The position numbers were made by a program, and so were the translations under genes. A DNA stretch of 42,810 nt from Selenomonadaceae bacterium (GTDB lineage: Bacteria > Bacillota > Negativicutes > Selenomonadales > Selenomonadaceae). Shown here one piece after another: positions 33,590 to 42,805 of the stretch (position 1 is its first letter; the number at the start of each line of letters is the position of its first letter). The stretch covers positions 1 through 42,810 of the forward strand of contig JAFPVP010000128.1 in assembly GCA_017412925.1 (NCBI GenBank), in the 5' to 3' direction. The notes below the pieces were generated by a model that worked only from the letters and a program-made list of their open reading frames with translations, was not told where the DNA came from and did no database searches.

Positions 33590-34189
33590 TTGGAGAAAAA
33601 ATTTTACGTTTGCGAGATTGACGAAAAAATTTTCGCGCGGATAAACGGCAAGTCCTACAAAAAAAATTGCCCGTTGCCATTAAGCGAGTTACGTTATCTG
33701 CATGTTTTGCACAGAAATTTGAGCGGCGAAACTCTGGAAGGCGAATTAATTTGCAACGTCAGAATTGCTGAGCCGCTAACAGAAACTTTCATGAAACTTT
33801 ACGCGGAGAATTATCCGATAGAAAAAATTCGGCTGATTGACGAATACGACGCCGACGACGAACTTTCTATGCGGGATAATAATTCTTCGTGTTTTAATTT
33901 TCGCTACGTCTCCTTCACGAACAGAATTTCTCTGCACGGCTACGGCATGGCGGTGGATATTAATCCGCTATATAATCCGTACATCAAAGAAGTTGACGGG
34001 AAAAAAATAATCGCGCCGGACAATGGAGCCGACTATGAAGACCGCACGAAAAATTTTCCGTACAAAATTACGGAGGACGATTTATGTTGCAGACTTTTCG
34101 CGGCGCACGGCTTTTTGTGGGGCGGCAGGGATTTACCGGAAGAAAAAGATTATCAGCATTTTTTTATTGAAGAGGGGATTGAACGATGA
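33590..34189 (+). CDS. M15-family D,D-peptidase-like protein, no signal peptide
   Basis: 199 aa from TTG 33590, placed 10 nt after AGGAGGT; an earlier in-frame codon at 33551 lies inside the promoter. The C-terminal half has the M15 zinc site: SCFNFRYV, HGYGMAVDINPLYNP (His and Asp ligands), and KDYQHFF (final His, with an Asp three residues before it where VanX has Glu). M15 enzymes are D-Ala-D-Ala carboxypeptidases, dipeptidases or endopeptidases. No signal sequence is visible, so it probably acts in the cytoplasm, perhaps on imported murein peptides. Its stop overlaps the OppA start by 4 nt (ATGA), implying coupled translation. Confidence 0.75.
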   Translation: MEKKFYVCEIDEKIFARINGKSYKKNCPLPLSELRYLHVLHRNLSGETLEGELICNVRIAEPLTETFMKLYAENYPIEKIRLIDEYDADDELSMRDNNSSCFNFRYVSFTNRISLHGYGMAVDINPLYNPYIKEVDGKKIIAPDNGADYEDRTKNFPYKITEDDLCCRLFAAHGFLWGGRDLPEEKDYQHFFIEEGIER

Positions 34190-35838
34190 AAAAAATTTTT
34201 ATGGCAGCACTGCTACTCGTGACGATGATTTTCGCGGGCTGTGGCGGCTCTGATTCTGCGGGCGGCGACAAAAAATTGAGCGTCATGCTCGGTTCAAATG
34301 TGGTATCGCTCGACAGCGCACAGGCAACTGACGTGGCGTCGTTTGAAGTTATCGCCGATTGTATCGATGGCTTGATGCAACTCGACGCCGACGGCAAAGC
34401 GATTCCCGCGCTGGCTGAAAGTTACGACGTGTCCGCTGACGGCAAAACTTACACATTCCACTTGCGCGAGGCGAAATGGGCGAACGGCGACCCCGTCACG
34501 GCGGAGGATTTTGTCTTCGCGTGGCGGCGTCATTGTAAAAGTTCTGCGGAATATTCCTACATCATGGGCGATACGGTTGCTTGCGTGAAAAATGCCGACG
34601 CGGTGATAAAAGGCGGCGATCCGAAAACTTTGGGAGTTTCTGCGCCCGACCCGAAAACTTTTGTGGTTGAACTCGACGCGCCGGTTTCTTTTTTCCCGGC
34701 GCTGATGGCGTTCCCGACTTTCTATCCGATTAACGAAAAATTTTACAACTCACTGGCGGAAGGCAGCTACGGCACAAGCCCCGAAACTTTCCTGTCGAAC
34801 GGCGCGTTCATGCTGGCGAGTTACGTCCCTGGCGCGGCAAATATTCAGCTCAAGAAAAATGATTCATACTGGGACGCCGCAAAAGTTTCAATTAACGATT
34901 GGCAATATCAAGTTGTCACGTCTTCCGATAACGCGCTGACTTCCTTTAAGAACGGCACGCTTAATGTTGTCAACATCGGCGGCAACCAAGTCGCGCACGT
35001 CAATCAGGACGCCGAACTTGCTAAGAATTTGAAAACTTTTTCGTCGGGGTTGCTCAATTATCTTTCCTTCAACCAAGATCCGAAGAATCATCACGCGGGC
35101 GCGCTCGCCAATGCAAACTTGCGGCTGGCAATTTCCAACGCCATTGACCGCGAATCGCTCGTTGACAATTACGTTATGAACGGCGCGAAGGCAACTTACA
35201 CTGCCGTGCCGATTGATTTTGCTCCGAATGCAAAGACGGGAAAATTTTTCGCTGAAGACCAAAAACAATTCTCTGACGTCGTGAGCTTCAACGTTTCAAA
35301 GGCGCAAGAATTTTTGAGCAAAGCCAAGAGTGAACTCGGCAAGGACAGCTTTGAACTCAATCTGATTTTCTCCAACGACGGCGACGCCAATACAAAAATT
35401 GTGCAGGCGATTAAGTCGCAGGTCGAAGAAAATTTGCCGGGCGTGATGATTAAACTTCAGCCCATGCCCAAGGCGGAATATTTGAGCAACATCACGTCGA
35501 ACAGCTACGACATTGCTCTCGTTGATTGGGTTCCCGATTACAACGACCCGATGACTTTTTTGACGCTGTGGACGACTACGGGCAGTGAAATTGCCGAGCA
35601 CTGGAGCAACGCCGACTACGACAAAATTATTTCCGATTGTTCGACTGGTCACCTTGCCGAAGATTACGACGCGCGCTGGTCTGCTCTCTACGACGCGGAA
35701 AAAATTCTGTTGGATAACGCGGTAATTGCGCCGCTTTTCACCTCCGCCTCCGCCGTTTTGATTTCCCCGAACGTCGAGGGAATTGAATATCACGTCGCGG
35801 GAATTTCTCGCGTCTTCAAAAACGTTAAACTCAAATGA
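34186..35838 (+). CDS. oppA: OppA-like peptide-binding lipoprotein
   Basis: 550 aa SBP_bac_5 family protein. The N-terminus has a lipoprotein signal with lipobox IFAGC, the lipidated residue being Cys19. Typical family patches: YTFHLREAKWANGDPVTAED, SAPDPKTFVVELDAP, LRLAISNAIDRESLVDNYV and DWVPDYNDPMTFL. It captures peptides outside the membrane for the OppBCDF transporter. It overlaps the M15 gene before it and oppB after it by 4 nt each. Ligand could be oligopeptides or murein peptides; nickel-binding relatives exist but the operon favours peptides. Confidence 0.9.
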   Translation: MKKIFMAALLLVTMIFAGCGGSDSAGGDKKLSVMLGSNVVSLDSAQATDVASFEVIADCIDGLMQLDADGKAIPALAESYDVSADGKTYTFHLREAKWANGDPVTAEDFVFAWRRHCKSSAEYSYIMGDTVACVKNADAVIKGGDPKTLGVSAPDPKTFVVELDAPVSFFPALMAFPTFYPINEKFYNSLAEGSYGTSPETFLSNGAFMLASYVPGAANIQLKKNDSYWDAAKVSINDWQYQVVTSSDNALTSFKNGTLNVVNIGGNQVAHVNQDAELAKNLKTFSSGLLNYLSFNQDPKNHHAGALANANLRLAISNAIDRESLVDNYVMNGAKATYTAVPIDFAPNAKTGKFFAEDQKQFSDVVSFNVSKAQEFLSKAKSELGKDSFELNLIFSNDGDANTKIVQAIKSQVEENLPGVMIKLQPMPKAEYLSNITSNSYDIALVDWVPDYNDPMTFLTLWTTTGSEIAEHWSNADYDKIISDCSTGHLAEDYDARWSALYDAEKILLDNAVIAPLFTSASAVLISPNVEGIEYHVAGISRVFKNVKLK

Positions 35839-36776
35839 GTAAGTACATAGCAAAAAGAATTTTAATGTCAGTCTTGACGCTGTTCGTGATAACATTCGTG
35901 CTGTTCGTGTTGATTCGGATAATGCCTGGCGACCCGTTCCCCGTCGAAAGAATGAGCGCGGAAATGATTTTGCAGAAGCGCGAAGAGCTCGGATTGAACA
36001 AACCGATTTTAATTCAGTTCGCGGATTACATGACGCTTTTGGCGAGCGGGAGTTTTGGCAACGGCACTTCGCTTTACAACGGCGCACCGATTAAGCCGAT
36101 ATTGACGGCGTGCCTGATAAACTCGTTTAAAATCGGCGTGCTGTCAATTTTATTCGGGACAGTCGTCGGGCTGGCGATTGGAATTGTCGCGGCACTGAAT
36201 CGCGGGAAATTTTTGGACGGCTTTTGCACACTAGTTTCAATTTTGGGCGTGTGCATTCCGTCCTATGTTTTTATGATTTTCCTGCAATATTTTTTCTCGT
36301 ATAAAATTCCGTTCTTCCCGTATTTTTTCGACCCGTCAAATTTTATGGCGTCGTCAATCATGCCGGCGTTGTCGCTGAGTTTGTTTGCAGTTTCGACAAT
36401 CGCCCGCTTCACGCGCAACGAAATGCTTGAAGTAATTAACAGCGACTATGTAAAGCTGGCAGAATCTAAGGGGCTTTACGGCTTTGAACTGATTCGGCGA
36501 CACGTTTTGAGGAACGCGCTGATTCCAATCGTGACGGTTCTCGCGCCGCTGGTGGTGAGTTTGTTGACGGGCGCAATGGTCATCGAAAAAATCTACGGGA
36601 TAAACGGTGTGGGCAAATTGATGGTTGACGCGATAGCCGGTCAGGGCGTGGATTACAATTACGTTTTGGCATTGAGCATCGTTTTTTCCGCGCTGTATAT
36701 CGGAGCAATGCTCGTGCTCGACATTTTATACGGGATAATCGATCCGCGAATCAGATTGACGACAAAGGAGGGGTGA
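35835..36776 (+). CDS. oppB: OppB, peptide ABC transporter permease
   Basis: 313 aa, six expected membrane helices. N-terminal FVLIRIMPGDPFPVERMS and the cytoplasmic EAA-like loop AESKGLYGFELIRRHVLRNA are typical of OppB/DppB. Starts at ATG 35835 in an ATGA overlap with oppA. Confidence 0.9.
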   Translation: MSKYIAKRILMSVLTLFVITFVLFVLIRIMPGDPFPVERMSAEMILQKREELGLNKPILIQFADYMTLLASGSFGNGTSLYNGAPIKPILTACLINSFKIGVLSILFGTVVGLAIGIVAALNRGKFLDGFCTLVSILGVCIPSYVFMIFLQYFFSYKIPFFPYFFDPSNFMASSIMPALSLSLFAVSTIARFTRNEMLEVINSDYVKLAESKGLYGFELIRRHVLRNALIPIVTVLAPLVVSLLTGAMVIEKIYGINGVGKLMVDAIAGQGVDYNYVLALSIVFSALYIGAMLVLDILYGIIDPRIRLTTKEG

Positions 36777-36778
36777 AC

Positions 36779-37759
36779 ATGTACACGCCGCAAAGTGGCG
36801 ATTTCAAGTTAGTCACTGATAGAAACATAGCACTTGACGAAAATTTTTCCTCGCAAGGCTACTGGAAAGGTGTCGCCGTTCACTTTTTCCGCAATAAATT
36901 TGCCGTCACCGGTCTGATTTTAGTCAGCTTAATAATTTTGTTCGCCGTGTTCGCGCCGATTGTGAGCAATTACGCTTACGACCAAATTGTTTCCGTGACT
37001 GATACGAGCGGCAAGGAAATTATCGCCAAAAGTTTGGAGCCGCAATTCGGCGACGGTTCGGCGCAGAATTTTTTTGCGGACAGAACTTTTATTTTCGGGA
37101 CAGATGACATGGGGCGCGACCTTTGGACGAGAACTTGGCACGGGGCGCGGGTTTCGCTGATAATCGCGTTCGTGGCGATTTTTATCGATATGCTCATTGG
37201 CACGAGCTACGGATTAATTTCGGGCTACTTCGGCGGCTTTGTCGACCACGTGCTCCAACGTTTCATTGAAATAGCTGGTTCAATTCCGACGCTTGTCATC
37301 ATATCCATTTTGGCAATTTTCATGGAAAAAGGAATCGGGCTAGTTATCGCGTCGCTACTTATCACGGAATGGATACCCATGAGCAAAATAGCGCGGGCGG
37401 AGTGTTTGAAACTCAAGGAGCGCGAATACGTTTTGGCAAGTCGGACGCTCGGCGCGGGAAGTTTCCACATAATTTTTAAGCAAATTTTGCCGAACACAAT
37501 CGGACCGATAATAACGCAAGTTATGTTTTCGATACCAGTAGCAATATTCACAGAGGCATTTTTGAGTTTCGTGGGCGTGGGAATAGTTTTGCCGCAATGT
37601 TCAATCGGTTCGCTGATAGAGGCGGGTTTCAATAACATAACGATTTTGCCGTATCAAATATTGCCGCCGATATGTGTGCTGGCGATTTTAATGCTCGGTT
37701 TTAATTTAATCGGCGACGGCTTGCGCGAGGCATTAGCCCCGAAAATTGAGGACATGTAA
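36779..37759 (+). CDS. oppC: OppC, peptide ABC transporter permease
   Basis: 326 aa from ATG 36779 with AGGAGG 7 nt upstream; an in-frame GTG at 36773 overlaps that site and is less likely. FGTDDMGRDLWTRTWHGAR is the OppC/DppC signature, and ASRTLGAGSFHIIFKQILPN is the loop that contacts the ATPases. Last base shared with the oppD start. Confidence 0.9.
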   Translation: MYTPQSGDFKLVTDRNIALDENFSSQGYWKGVAVHFFRNKFAVTGLILVSLIILFAVFAPIVSNYAYDQIVSVTDTSGKEIIAKSLEPQFGDGSAQNFFADRTFIFGTDDMGRDLWTRTWHGARVSLIIAFVAIFIDMLIGTSYGLISGYFGGFVDHVLQRFIEIAGSIPTLVIISILAIFMEKGIGLVIASLLITEWIPMSKIARAECLKLKEREYVLASRTLGAGSFHIIFKQILPNTIGPIITQVMFSIPVAIFTEAFLSFVGVGIVLPQCSIGSLIEAGFNNITILPYQILPPICVLAILMLGFNLIGDGLREALAPKIEDM

Positions 37760-38814
37760 TGGAAAAAATTCTTTCGGTTAAAAATCTTGACATAACTTTT
37801 CGGACGAACGCGGGCAATATTCATGCGATACGCGGCGTGGATTTTGAATTGCCGACGGGAAAAACTGTCGCGCTGGTCGGCGAAAGCGGCTCAGGAAAAT
37901 CCGTCACGATGAAAGCGGTTGTGGGGCTTCTTGACAGCAACGCGATAATCAACAGCGGAGAAATTTTCTACAACGACGTTGACTTGCTCACGTTGACAAA
38001 AAAAGATTTGCGGCGAACGATTAACGGGCAAGAAATCGCCATGGTTTTTCAAGACCCAATGACGAGTTTGGATCCGACAATGACAATCGGCGAACAAATT
38101 ATGGAGGGCATGTTCCTGCACAAAAAAATATCAAAGAGTGAGGCGCGGCAAAAAGCAATAGAACTTTTAAAGTTGGTCGGCATAATGGAGGCGGAAAAGC
38201 GCATGAAAAATTATCCGCACCAACTTTCAGGCGGCATGCGTCAGCGCGTGGTGATAGCGATTGCGCTATCGTGCGAACCGAAAATATTAATTTGCGACGA
38301 GCCGACAACCGCCTTGGACGTGACGATACAGGCGCGGATATTGGATTTGATAAATGAAATTCAGCGGCAAATGGGCTTGTCGGTAATTTACATCACGCAC
38401 GATTTGGGAGTCGTGGCGAAAGTCGCCGATTTCGTGAACGTGATGTACGCGGGCAAGGTGATTGAGCGCGGCACCGTCGAAGAAATTTTCTATGACCCGC
38501 GCCACCCGTACACGTGGGGTTTGCTCTCCGCCATGCCCGATTTGGAAACCGACGACGAGAGACTTTACTCAATCCCCGGCTCGCCGCCGAATCTTTTACA
38601 CGAACCCAAAGGCGACGCCTTCGCGGCAAGAAACAAATTTGCGATGAAAATTGACGAGAAAGCGGAGCCGCCCATGTTTAAAATTTCGGAGACGCACTAC
38701 GCGGCGACGTGGCTCCTTCACCCCGACGCGCCGAAAATTGAGTTGCCTGCAGAATTAAAATCGCGCTTGGAACGAGCGAGAAAGGCGGCGCACTATGACG
38801 GAACCACTGCTTAA
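37759..38814 (+). CDS. oppD: OppD, peptide ABC transporter ATPase
   Basis: 351 aa. Walker A GESGSGKSVTMKAVVG, signature LSGGMRQRVVIAIA, Walker B ILICDEPTTALD, and the C-terminal oligopeptide/dipeptide extension with YSIPGSPPNLL. It pairs with OppF to power peptide import. It overlaps oppC by 1 nt and oppF by 20 nt. Confidence 0.92.
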   Translation: MEKILSVKNLDITFRTNAGNIHAIRGVDFELPTGKTVALVGESGSGKSVTMKAVVGLLDSNAIINSGEIFYNDVDLLTLTKKDLRRTINGQEIAMVFQDPMTSLDPTMTIGEQIMEGMFLHKKISKSEARQKAIELLKLVGIMEAEKRMKNYPHQLSGGMRQRVVIAIALSCEPKILICDEPTTALDVTIQARILDLINEIQRQMGLSVIYITHDLGVVAKVADFVNVMYAGKVIERGTVEEIFYDPRHPYTWGLLSAMPDLETDDERLYSIPGSPPNLLHEPKGDAFAARNKFAMKIDEKAEPPMFKISETHYAATWLLHPDAPKIELPAELKSRLERARKAAHYDGTTA

Positions 38815-39691
38815 AGTAGAAAATTTACGCCAGCATTTTAAAATCTCGCGCAACTTCACGGTCAAGGCGGTCAACGGCGTGTCGTTTGAAATTTATCCTG
38901 GCGAAACTTACGGGCTGGTAGGAGAGAGCGGCTCCGGCAAGACGACAATCGGGCGCAGTATCATACGACTTTACGACCCGACCGACGGCGAAATTATTTT
39001 TAATCGCGATAAAATTTCCGGCGAACTTAGCGACAAAATCCGCCGAAGGTTGCGGAAAAATATGCAGATGATTTTCCAAGACCCGATGTCGAGTTTGAAT
39101 CCGCGAAAAAAAATCGGCGACATAATCGGCGAGGGTTTGGATATTCATAAACTTTACTCAAGTCAAAAGGAACGCGGCGAAATTATCGGCGAGATATTAA
39201 AAAAAGTTGGGCTATCTCCCGCGCACGCTGAAAGGTATCCGCAACAATTTTCTGGTGGGCAACGTCAGCGCGTCGGAATCGCCCGTGCTCTAGTCATGAA
39301 TCCTAAACTTATTATCGCTGACGAATGCATTTCCGCCCTTGACGTTTCAATCCAAGCGCAGGTCGTCAATCTGATGAAAGATATTCAGTCGGAGACGAAA
39401 TGCGCATATCTTTTCATAGCGCACGATTTGAGCATGGTCAAATACATTTCGGACAGAATCGGCGTCCTGCACAAAGGCTACTTGGTTGAAACGGGAACCA
39501 CGCAGGAAATTTTTACCAATCCCGCGCACCCTTACACGCAAAGTTTACTGTCGGCAGTGCCGCAACCGAATCCCGCCGTTGAAAAAAAACGTCAGCTCAT
39601 TTCCTACGACGCCAGCAAAATTGATTATGAAAAGTGCACAATGCGGCAAATCAGCGACAGTCATTTTGTTTTGGAAAGCGGGGAAAATTGA
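38795..39691 (+). CDS. oppF: OppF, peptide ABC transporter ATPase
   Basis: 298 aa. Walker A GESGSGKTTIGRSI, FQDPMSSLNPRKKIGDII, signature FSGGQRQRVGIARAL, Walker B IIADECISALDVSIQAQ. The C-terminal oligo/dipeptide-type tail is present but short. It starts 20 nt inside oppD, and the next transporter follows after 1 nt. Confidence 0.92.
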   Translation: MTEPLLKVENLRQHFKISRNFTVKAVNGVSFEIYPGETYGLVGESGSGKTTIGRSIIRLYDPTDGEIIFNRDKISGELSDKIRRRLRKNMQMIFQDPMSSLNPRKKIGDIIGEGLDIHKLYSSQKERGEIIGEILKKVGLSPAHAERYPQQFSGGQRQRVGIARALVMNPKLIIADECISALDVSIQAQVVNLMKDIQSETKCAYLFIAHDLSMVKYISDRIGVLHKGYLVETGTTQEIFTNPAHPYTQSLLSAVPQPNPAVEKKRQLISYDASKIDYEKCTMRQISDSHFVLESGEN

Positions 39692-39692
39692 A

Positions 39693-41399
39693 TTGGATAC
39701 GAAAAAATTATTTCGCGGCTTTTGGGTGCTGTTCAAGGGCTATTGGTCGAGTGAGGAAAAGTGGAAGGCGCGCGGACTATTGGCGGTCGTCATATCGATG
39801 AATTTCGCGATGGTTTATTTGCTCGTGCAGCTCAACGAGTGGTATCAAATTTTTTGGGACGCGCTGCAAAATTACGAACAGGAAAGATTTTTCCCGTTGC
39901 TCGGTCAGTTCAGCGCGATAGCATTCACTTACATAATCATAGCGGTTTACGCGGTTTACTTGCGGCAAATGGTGCAGATAAAGTGGCGCACGTGGATGAC
40001 GAACAATTATTTGCGGGCGTGGATGGGCGGACAAATTTATTATCGGTTGCAAGACGCCACGGACAACCCAGACCAGCGTATCTCGGAAGACATCGGGCAG
40101 TTCGTGAACTTGACGCTGGCATTGCTAATCGGCTTTTTGAAAGAGCTGACGACATTGGGAGCGTTCGGAGTGGTGCTTTGGAATTTGAGCGGCTCGTTTA
40201 CGTTTAATTTGGGCGGCATGGAAATTGTAATTGCCGGCTACATGTTCTGGTTCTCGCTGATTTATTCGGGAATCGGCACGGTTTTGGCGCACAAAGTCGG
40301 ACGCAGATTAATCTCGCTGAATTTCGACCAGCAAAAATACGAGGCAGACTTCCGTTTCAGCATGATGCGCGTCCGTGAAAATTCGGAGAGCATAGCCTTT
40401 TATCGCGGCGAGCCGAACGAACTTGAAGGCTTCAACCTAAAATTTTCCAACGTGATAAAAAATTATTGGCAGCTGATGAAGAAGACCAAGCATTTGAATT
40501 TTTACGTGAACGGCTACGCACAGCTGGCGGTTATCGTGCCGTATATCATGGCGTATCCGCGCTATTTTGCCAAAGAAATACAACTCGGCGGGCTCATGCA
40601 AATATCTTCGGCGTTCGGCAGAGTGCAAGACGCGCTGAGCTTTTTTGTCAATTCATACGACACGCTGGCAACATTGGCGGCGGTCATCAATCGACTTGCG
40701 GGCTTCACTGAACACATGGAGGAGGCAAAAAAAGTTCAAAGCTCCGTTACGACTTCGACGGCACCCGAATTAAAAATTTCCGCGCTGAACGTTTCACTGC
40801 CGACGGGTCGGGAGCTATTGAAAAAACTTTCGCTGGAACTTCAAAATTCCAAATCGCTGTTGGTGACGGGCTTATCGGGTTGCGGCAAATCGACATTGCT
40901 AAGAACTTTGGCGGGACTATGGGCGCATGCGTCGGGGGAAATTTCACTGCCGGAAAAAGCGCGGGTTATGTTCCTGCCGCAGAAGCCGTATTTGCCGCTC
41001 GGAACGCTGAAGCGAGCGTTAATCTATCCTTCCGCCGAAAAAGAATCGCCGCCCGAAGAGCGGCTGAAAAAAGTTTTGCAACAGGTAGAATTGCCCGCGC
41101 TGGTCGAGAAATTGGACACGGCGGAAGATTGGAGCAGAATTTTATCGTTGGGCGAACAACAGCGGCTGGCGTTCGCGCGAGTGCTTTTATCCGCGCCAGA
41201 ATATATTTTCTTAGACGAGGCGACAAGTGCGCTGGACGAGCCGCGGGAATTAGAAATGTACGAGCTGATACGTCGGGAGTTGCCAAAAGTGACGGTCGTG
41301 AGCGTGGGGCACCGGTCGACGCTGTTTAAGTTGCACGACGTGGAATTGAATTTGGACGGCGCAGGAAATTATAAATTGCGAGACATCGCGTCGAGTTAA
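39693..41399 (+). CDS. SbmA/BacA-like ABC transporter (membrane domain fused to ATPase)
   Basis: 568 aa from the TTG at 39693, 6 nt after a GGGGAAAA stretch; the frame is open farther upstream inside oppF. Residues ~1-330 are an ABC_membrane_2-type domain (NEWYQIFWDALQNYEQERFF is typical of YddA/SbmA/BacA proteins). Residues ~350-568 are an ATPase: Walker A GLSGCGKSTLLRTLAGLW, signature LSLGEQQRLAFARVLL, Walker B YIFLDEATSALDE. Relatives import peptides, including antimicrobial peptides, or vitamin B12. Linked to opp, peptide uptake is likely. Its stop overlaps the convergent epimerase gene by 4 nt. Confidence 0.85.
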   Translation: MDTKKLFRGFWVLFKGYWSSEEKWKARGLLAVVISMNFAMVYLLVQLNEWYQIFWDALQNYEQERFFPLLGQFSAIAFTYIIIAVYAVYLRQMVQIKWRTWMTNNYLRAWMGGQIYYRLQDATDNPDQRISEDIGQFVNLTLALLIGFLKELTTLGAFGVVLWNLSGSFTFNLGGMEIVIAGYMFWFSLIYSGIGTVLAHKVGRRLISLNFDQQKYEADFRFSMMRVRENSESIAFYRGEPNELEGFNLKFSNVIKNYWQLMKKTKHLNFYVNGYAQLAVIVPYIMAYPRYFAKEIQLGGLMQISSAFGRVQDALSFFVNSYDTLATLAAVINRLAGFTEHMEEAKKVQSSVTTSTAPELKISALNVSLPTGRELLKKLSLELQNSKSLLVTGLSGCGKSTLLRTLAGLWAHASGEISLPEKARVMFLPQKPYLPLGTLKRALIYPSAEKESPPEERLKKVLQQVELPALVEKLDTAEDWSRILSLGEQQRLAFARVLLSAPEYIFLDEATSALDEPRELEMYELIRRELPKVTVVSVGHRSTLFKLHDVELNLDGAGNYKLRDIASS

Positions 41400-42412
41400 T
41401 TATTGGCATAAAAATTTTTATACCACGAGGCAAAACTTCGCAAGCCGGTGCGTAGGTCGGTGCGCGGACGGAAATTAAAATCGCGTTCAAAGTCGCGGGT
41501 GTCAGCAAAAGTAATGGGGACGTCGCCAGGTTGCGCAGGGACAAGTTTTTTGTGAGCGTCAAAGTCGTAATCGGCGGGCAAAACACCGGCGCGAACGAGT
41601 TCTTCCTGCAAAATGGTGACGAATTCGAGAAGGTTGACGGGTTCGCCTCTGCCGAGATTGTAAACTTTATGCGGCGGAGAATTTTTAGGCGGCGAATCAA
41701 TGACGCGGCAAAGAGCTTCGACGATATCCGCGACAAAAGTAAAATCGCGTGCGCAGTTGCCGAAGTTAAAAATTTGAATGTCTTCACCGCGCAAAAGTTT
41801 GTTGGTGAATTTAAAATACGCCATATCGGGACGCCCTGCCGGTCCGTAAACGGTAAAAAATCGCAAGCCGGTGGCAGGGATATTGTAAAGATGGCTGTAG
41901 CAGTGAGCGAGGAGCTCATTGCTTTTTTTTGTGGCGGCGTAAAGGCTGGCGGGCTCGTCGGTTTTGTCGTCAGTAGCAAAGGGGATTTTTTTATTAGAAC
42001 CGTAAACGGAGCTGGAGCTGGCGTACACGAGATGCTCGACGGGGAAATTTCTACAAGCTTCAAGGAGATTGAAAAAGCCGATAATATTGCTCCGGATATA
42101 AGCGTCGGGGTTGTCGATAGAGTAGCGAACGCCGGGTTGAGCGGCAAGATTGATAACGTGGGAGGGGCGATGCGAGTTAAAAATTTCATTGATAAAATTT
42201 TTGTCGGAAAGGTCGCCGCGATAAAAAATCCAGTTATTATCGGCGGCTTTTAGGATCTGTTCTAGACGGAAATTTTTCAAACGGCGGTCGTAGTAGTCGT
42301 TCAAATTGTCAACGCCGACGATTTTTTTAAAGGACGATTCCTTAAGTAGGCGCATTATAAAATTTCCTGCGATAAAACCAGCCGCACCAGTCACCAAAAT
42401 TGTTTTCTTCAT
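41396..42412 (-). CDS. NAD-dependent epimerase, UDP-glucuronate 4-epimerase-like
   Basis: 338 aa from ATG 42412, chosen for its GGAGGAG site; the frame opens 5 codons earlier. Extended SDR fold: VTGAAGFIAGNF (the third Gly of GxxGxxG is Ala15), NLAAQPGVRYSIDNPDAYI, SSSSVYGSNKKIPF, and active-site YAATK (Tyr158, Lys162). The pattern with FNLLEACR and GRPDMAYFKF fits UDP-glucuronate 4-epimerase, which makes UDP-galacturonate for surface polysaccharide. UDP-glucose 4-epimerase activity is the main alternative. It converges on the ABC transporter gene with a 4-nt overlap and no visible terminator. Confidence 0.85.
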   Translation of the reverse strand: MKKTILVTGAAGFIAGNFIMRLLKESSFKKIVGVDNLNDYYDRRLKNFRLEQILKAADNNWIFYRGDLSDKNFINEIFNSHRPSHVINLAAQPGVRYSIDNPDAYIRSNIIGFFNLLEACRNFPVEHLVYASSSSVYGSNKKIPFATDDKTDEPASLYAATKKSNELLAHCYSHLYNIPATGLRFFTVYGPAGRPDMAYFKFTNKLLRGEDIQIFNFGNCARDFTFVADIVEALCRVIDSPPKNSPPHKVYNLGRGEPVNLLEFVTILQEELVRAGVLPADYDFDAHKKLVPAQPGDVPITFADTRDFERDFNFRPRTDLRTGLRSFASWYKNFYANN

Positions 42413-42631
42413 GAGCAACTCCTCCAATTATTACCCAACGATTATTGTTAAAATGCGATTATTTTTTGGTGAAATTTCACTTTGCAAACGTTCGAGATGA
42501 GAAAAAATTATATGGAAGTTTCAGTTACATTAGCTAAAACGCTCAGAAATCCTTCAGAAAAAAATTAAAATTCGCTACAAATTTTGAAGGCAAAAACGAG
42601 TTTGATCGTGCTCATTAGCATGAAATAAGAT

Positions 42632-42664
42632 GGAAAAAGCGTTGCACAGGTCACGGATTTTGGG
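42632..42664 (+). repeat. ~32-bp dispersed repeat, copy 1
   Basis: GGAAAAAGCGTTGCACAGG begins it; it continues with TCACGGATTTTGGG. It matches 42771-42805 with four differences over the first 30 bases and a small insertion near the end. The copies are 139 bp apart. Confidence 0.6.
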
Positions 42665-42681
42665 TAATAAAATCGGAGTAT

Positions 42682-42701
42682 ATGTCTACTGTAGTGGACA
42701 T
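42682..42701. promoter_or_regulatory. 20-bp near-perfect palindrome (operator-like)
   Basis: ATGTCTACTGTAGTGGACAT pairs at all but two symmetrical positions. The CTAC/GTAG core resembles BlaI/CopY-type operators. It lies between the two repeat copies, with the regulated gene, if any, outside the window. Confidence 0.45.
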
Positions 42702-42770
42702 AAGAAAAACGAAAAAAACCGCATTACCACTAGGAGAAAATGGCAAAAAATGAGTGTACGCTCTCTTTAG

Positions 42771-42805
42771 GGAAAAAACGTTGCGCAAGTCACCGATTTT
42801 TAGGG
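42771..42805 (+). repeat. ~32-bp dispersed repeat, copy 2
   Basis: Second copy, GGAAAAAACGTTGCGCAAG then TCACCGATTTTTAGGG. It runs close to the window end, so a longer array cannot be excluded. Confidence 0.6.

Noticed and set aside
42630..42770. 46-codon frame in the tail as a small gene or transposase fragment
   Set aside because: No ribosome binding site and no recognised family; it overlaps the repeat and palindrome, so it is better treated as non-coding.
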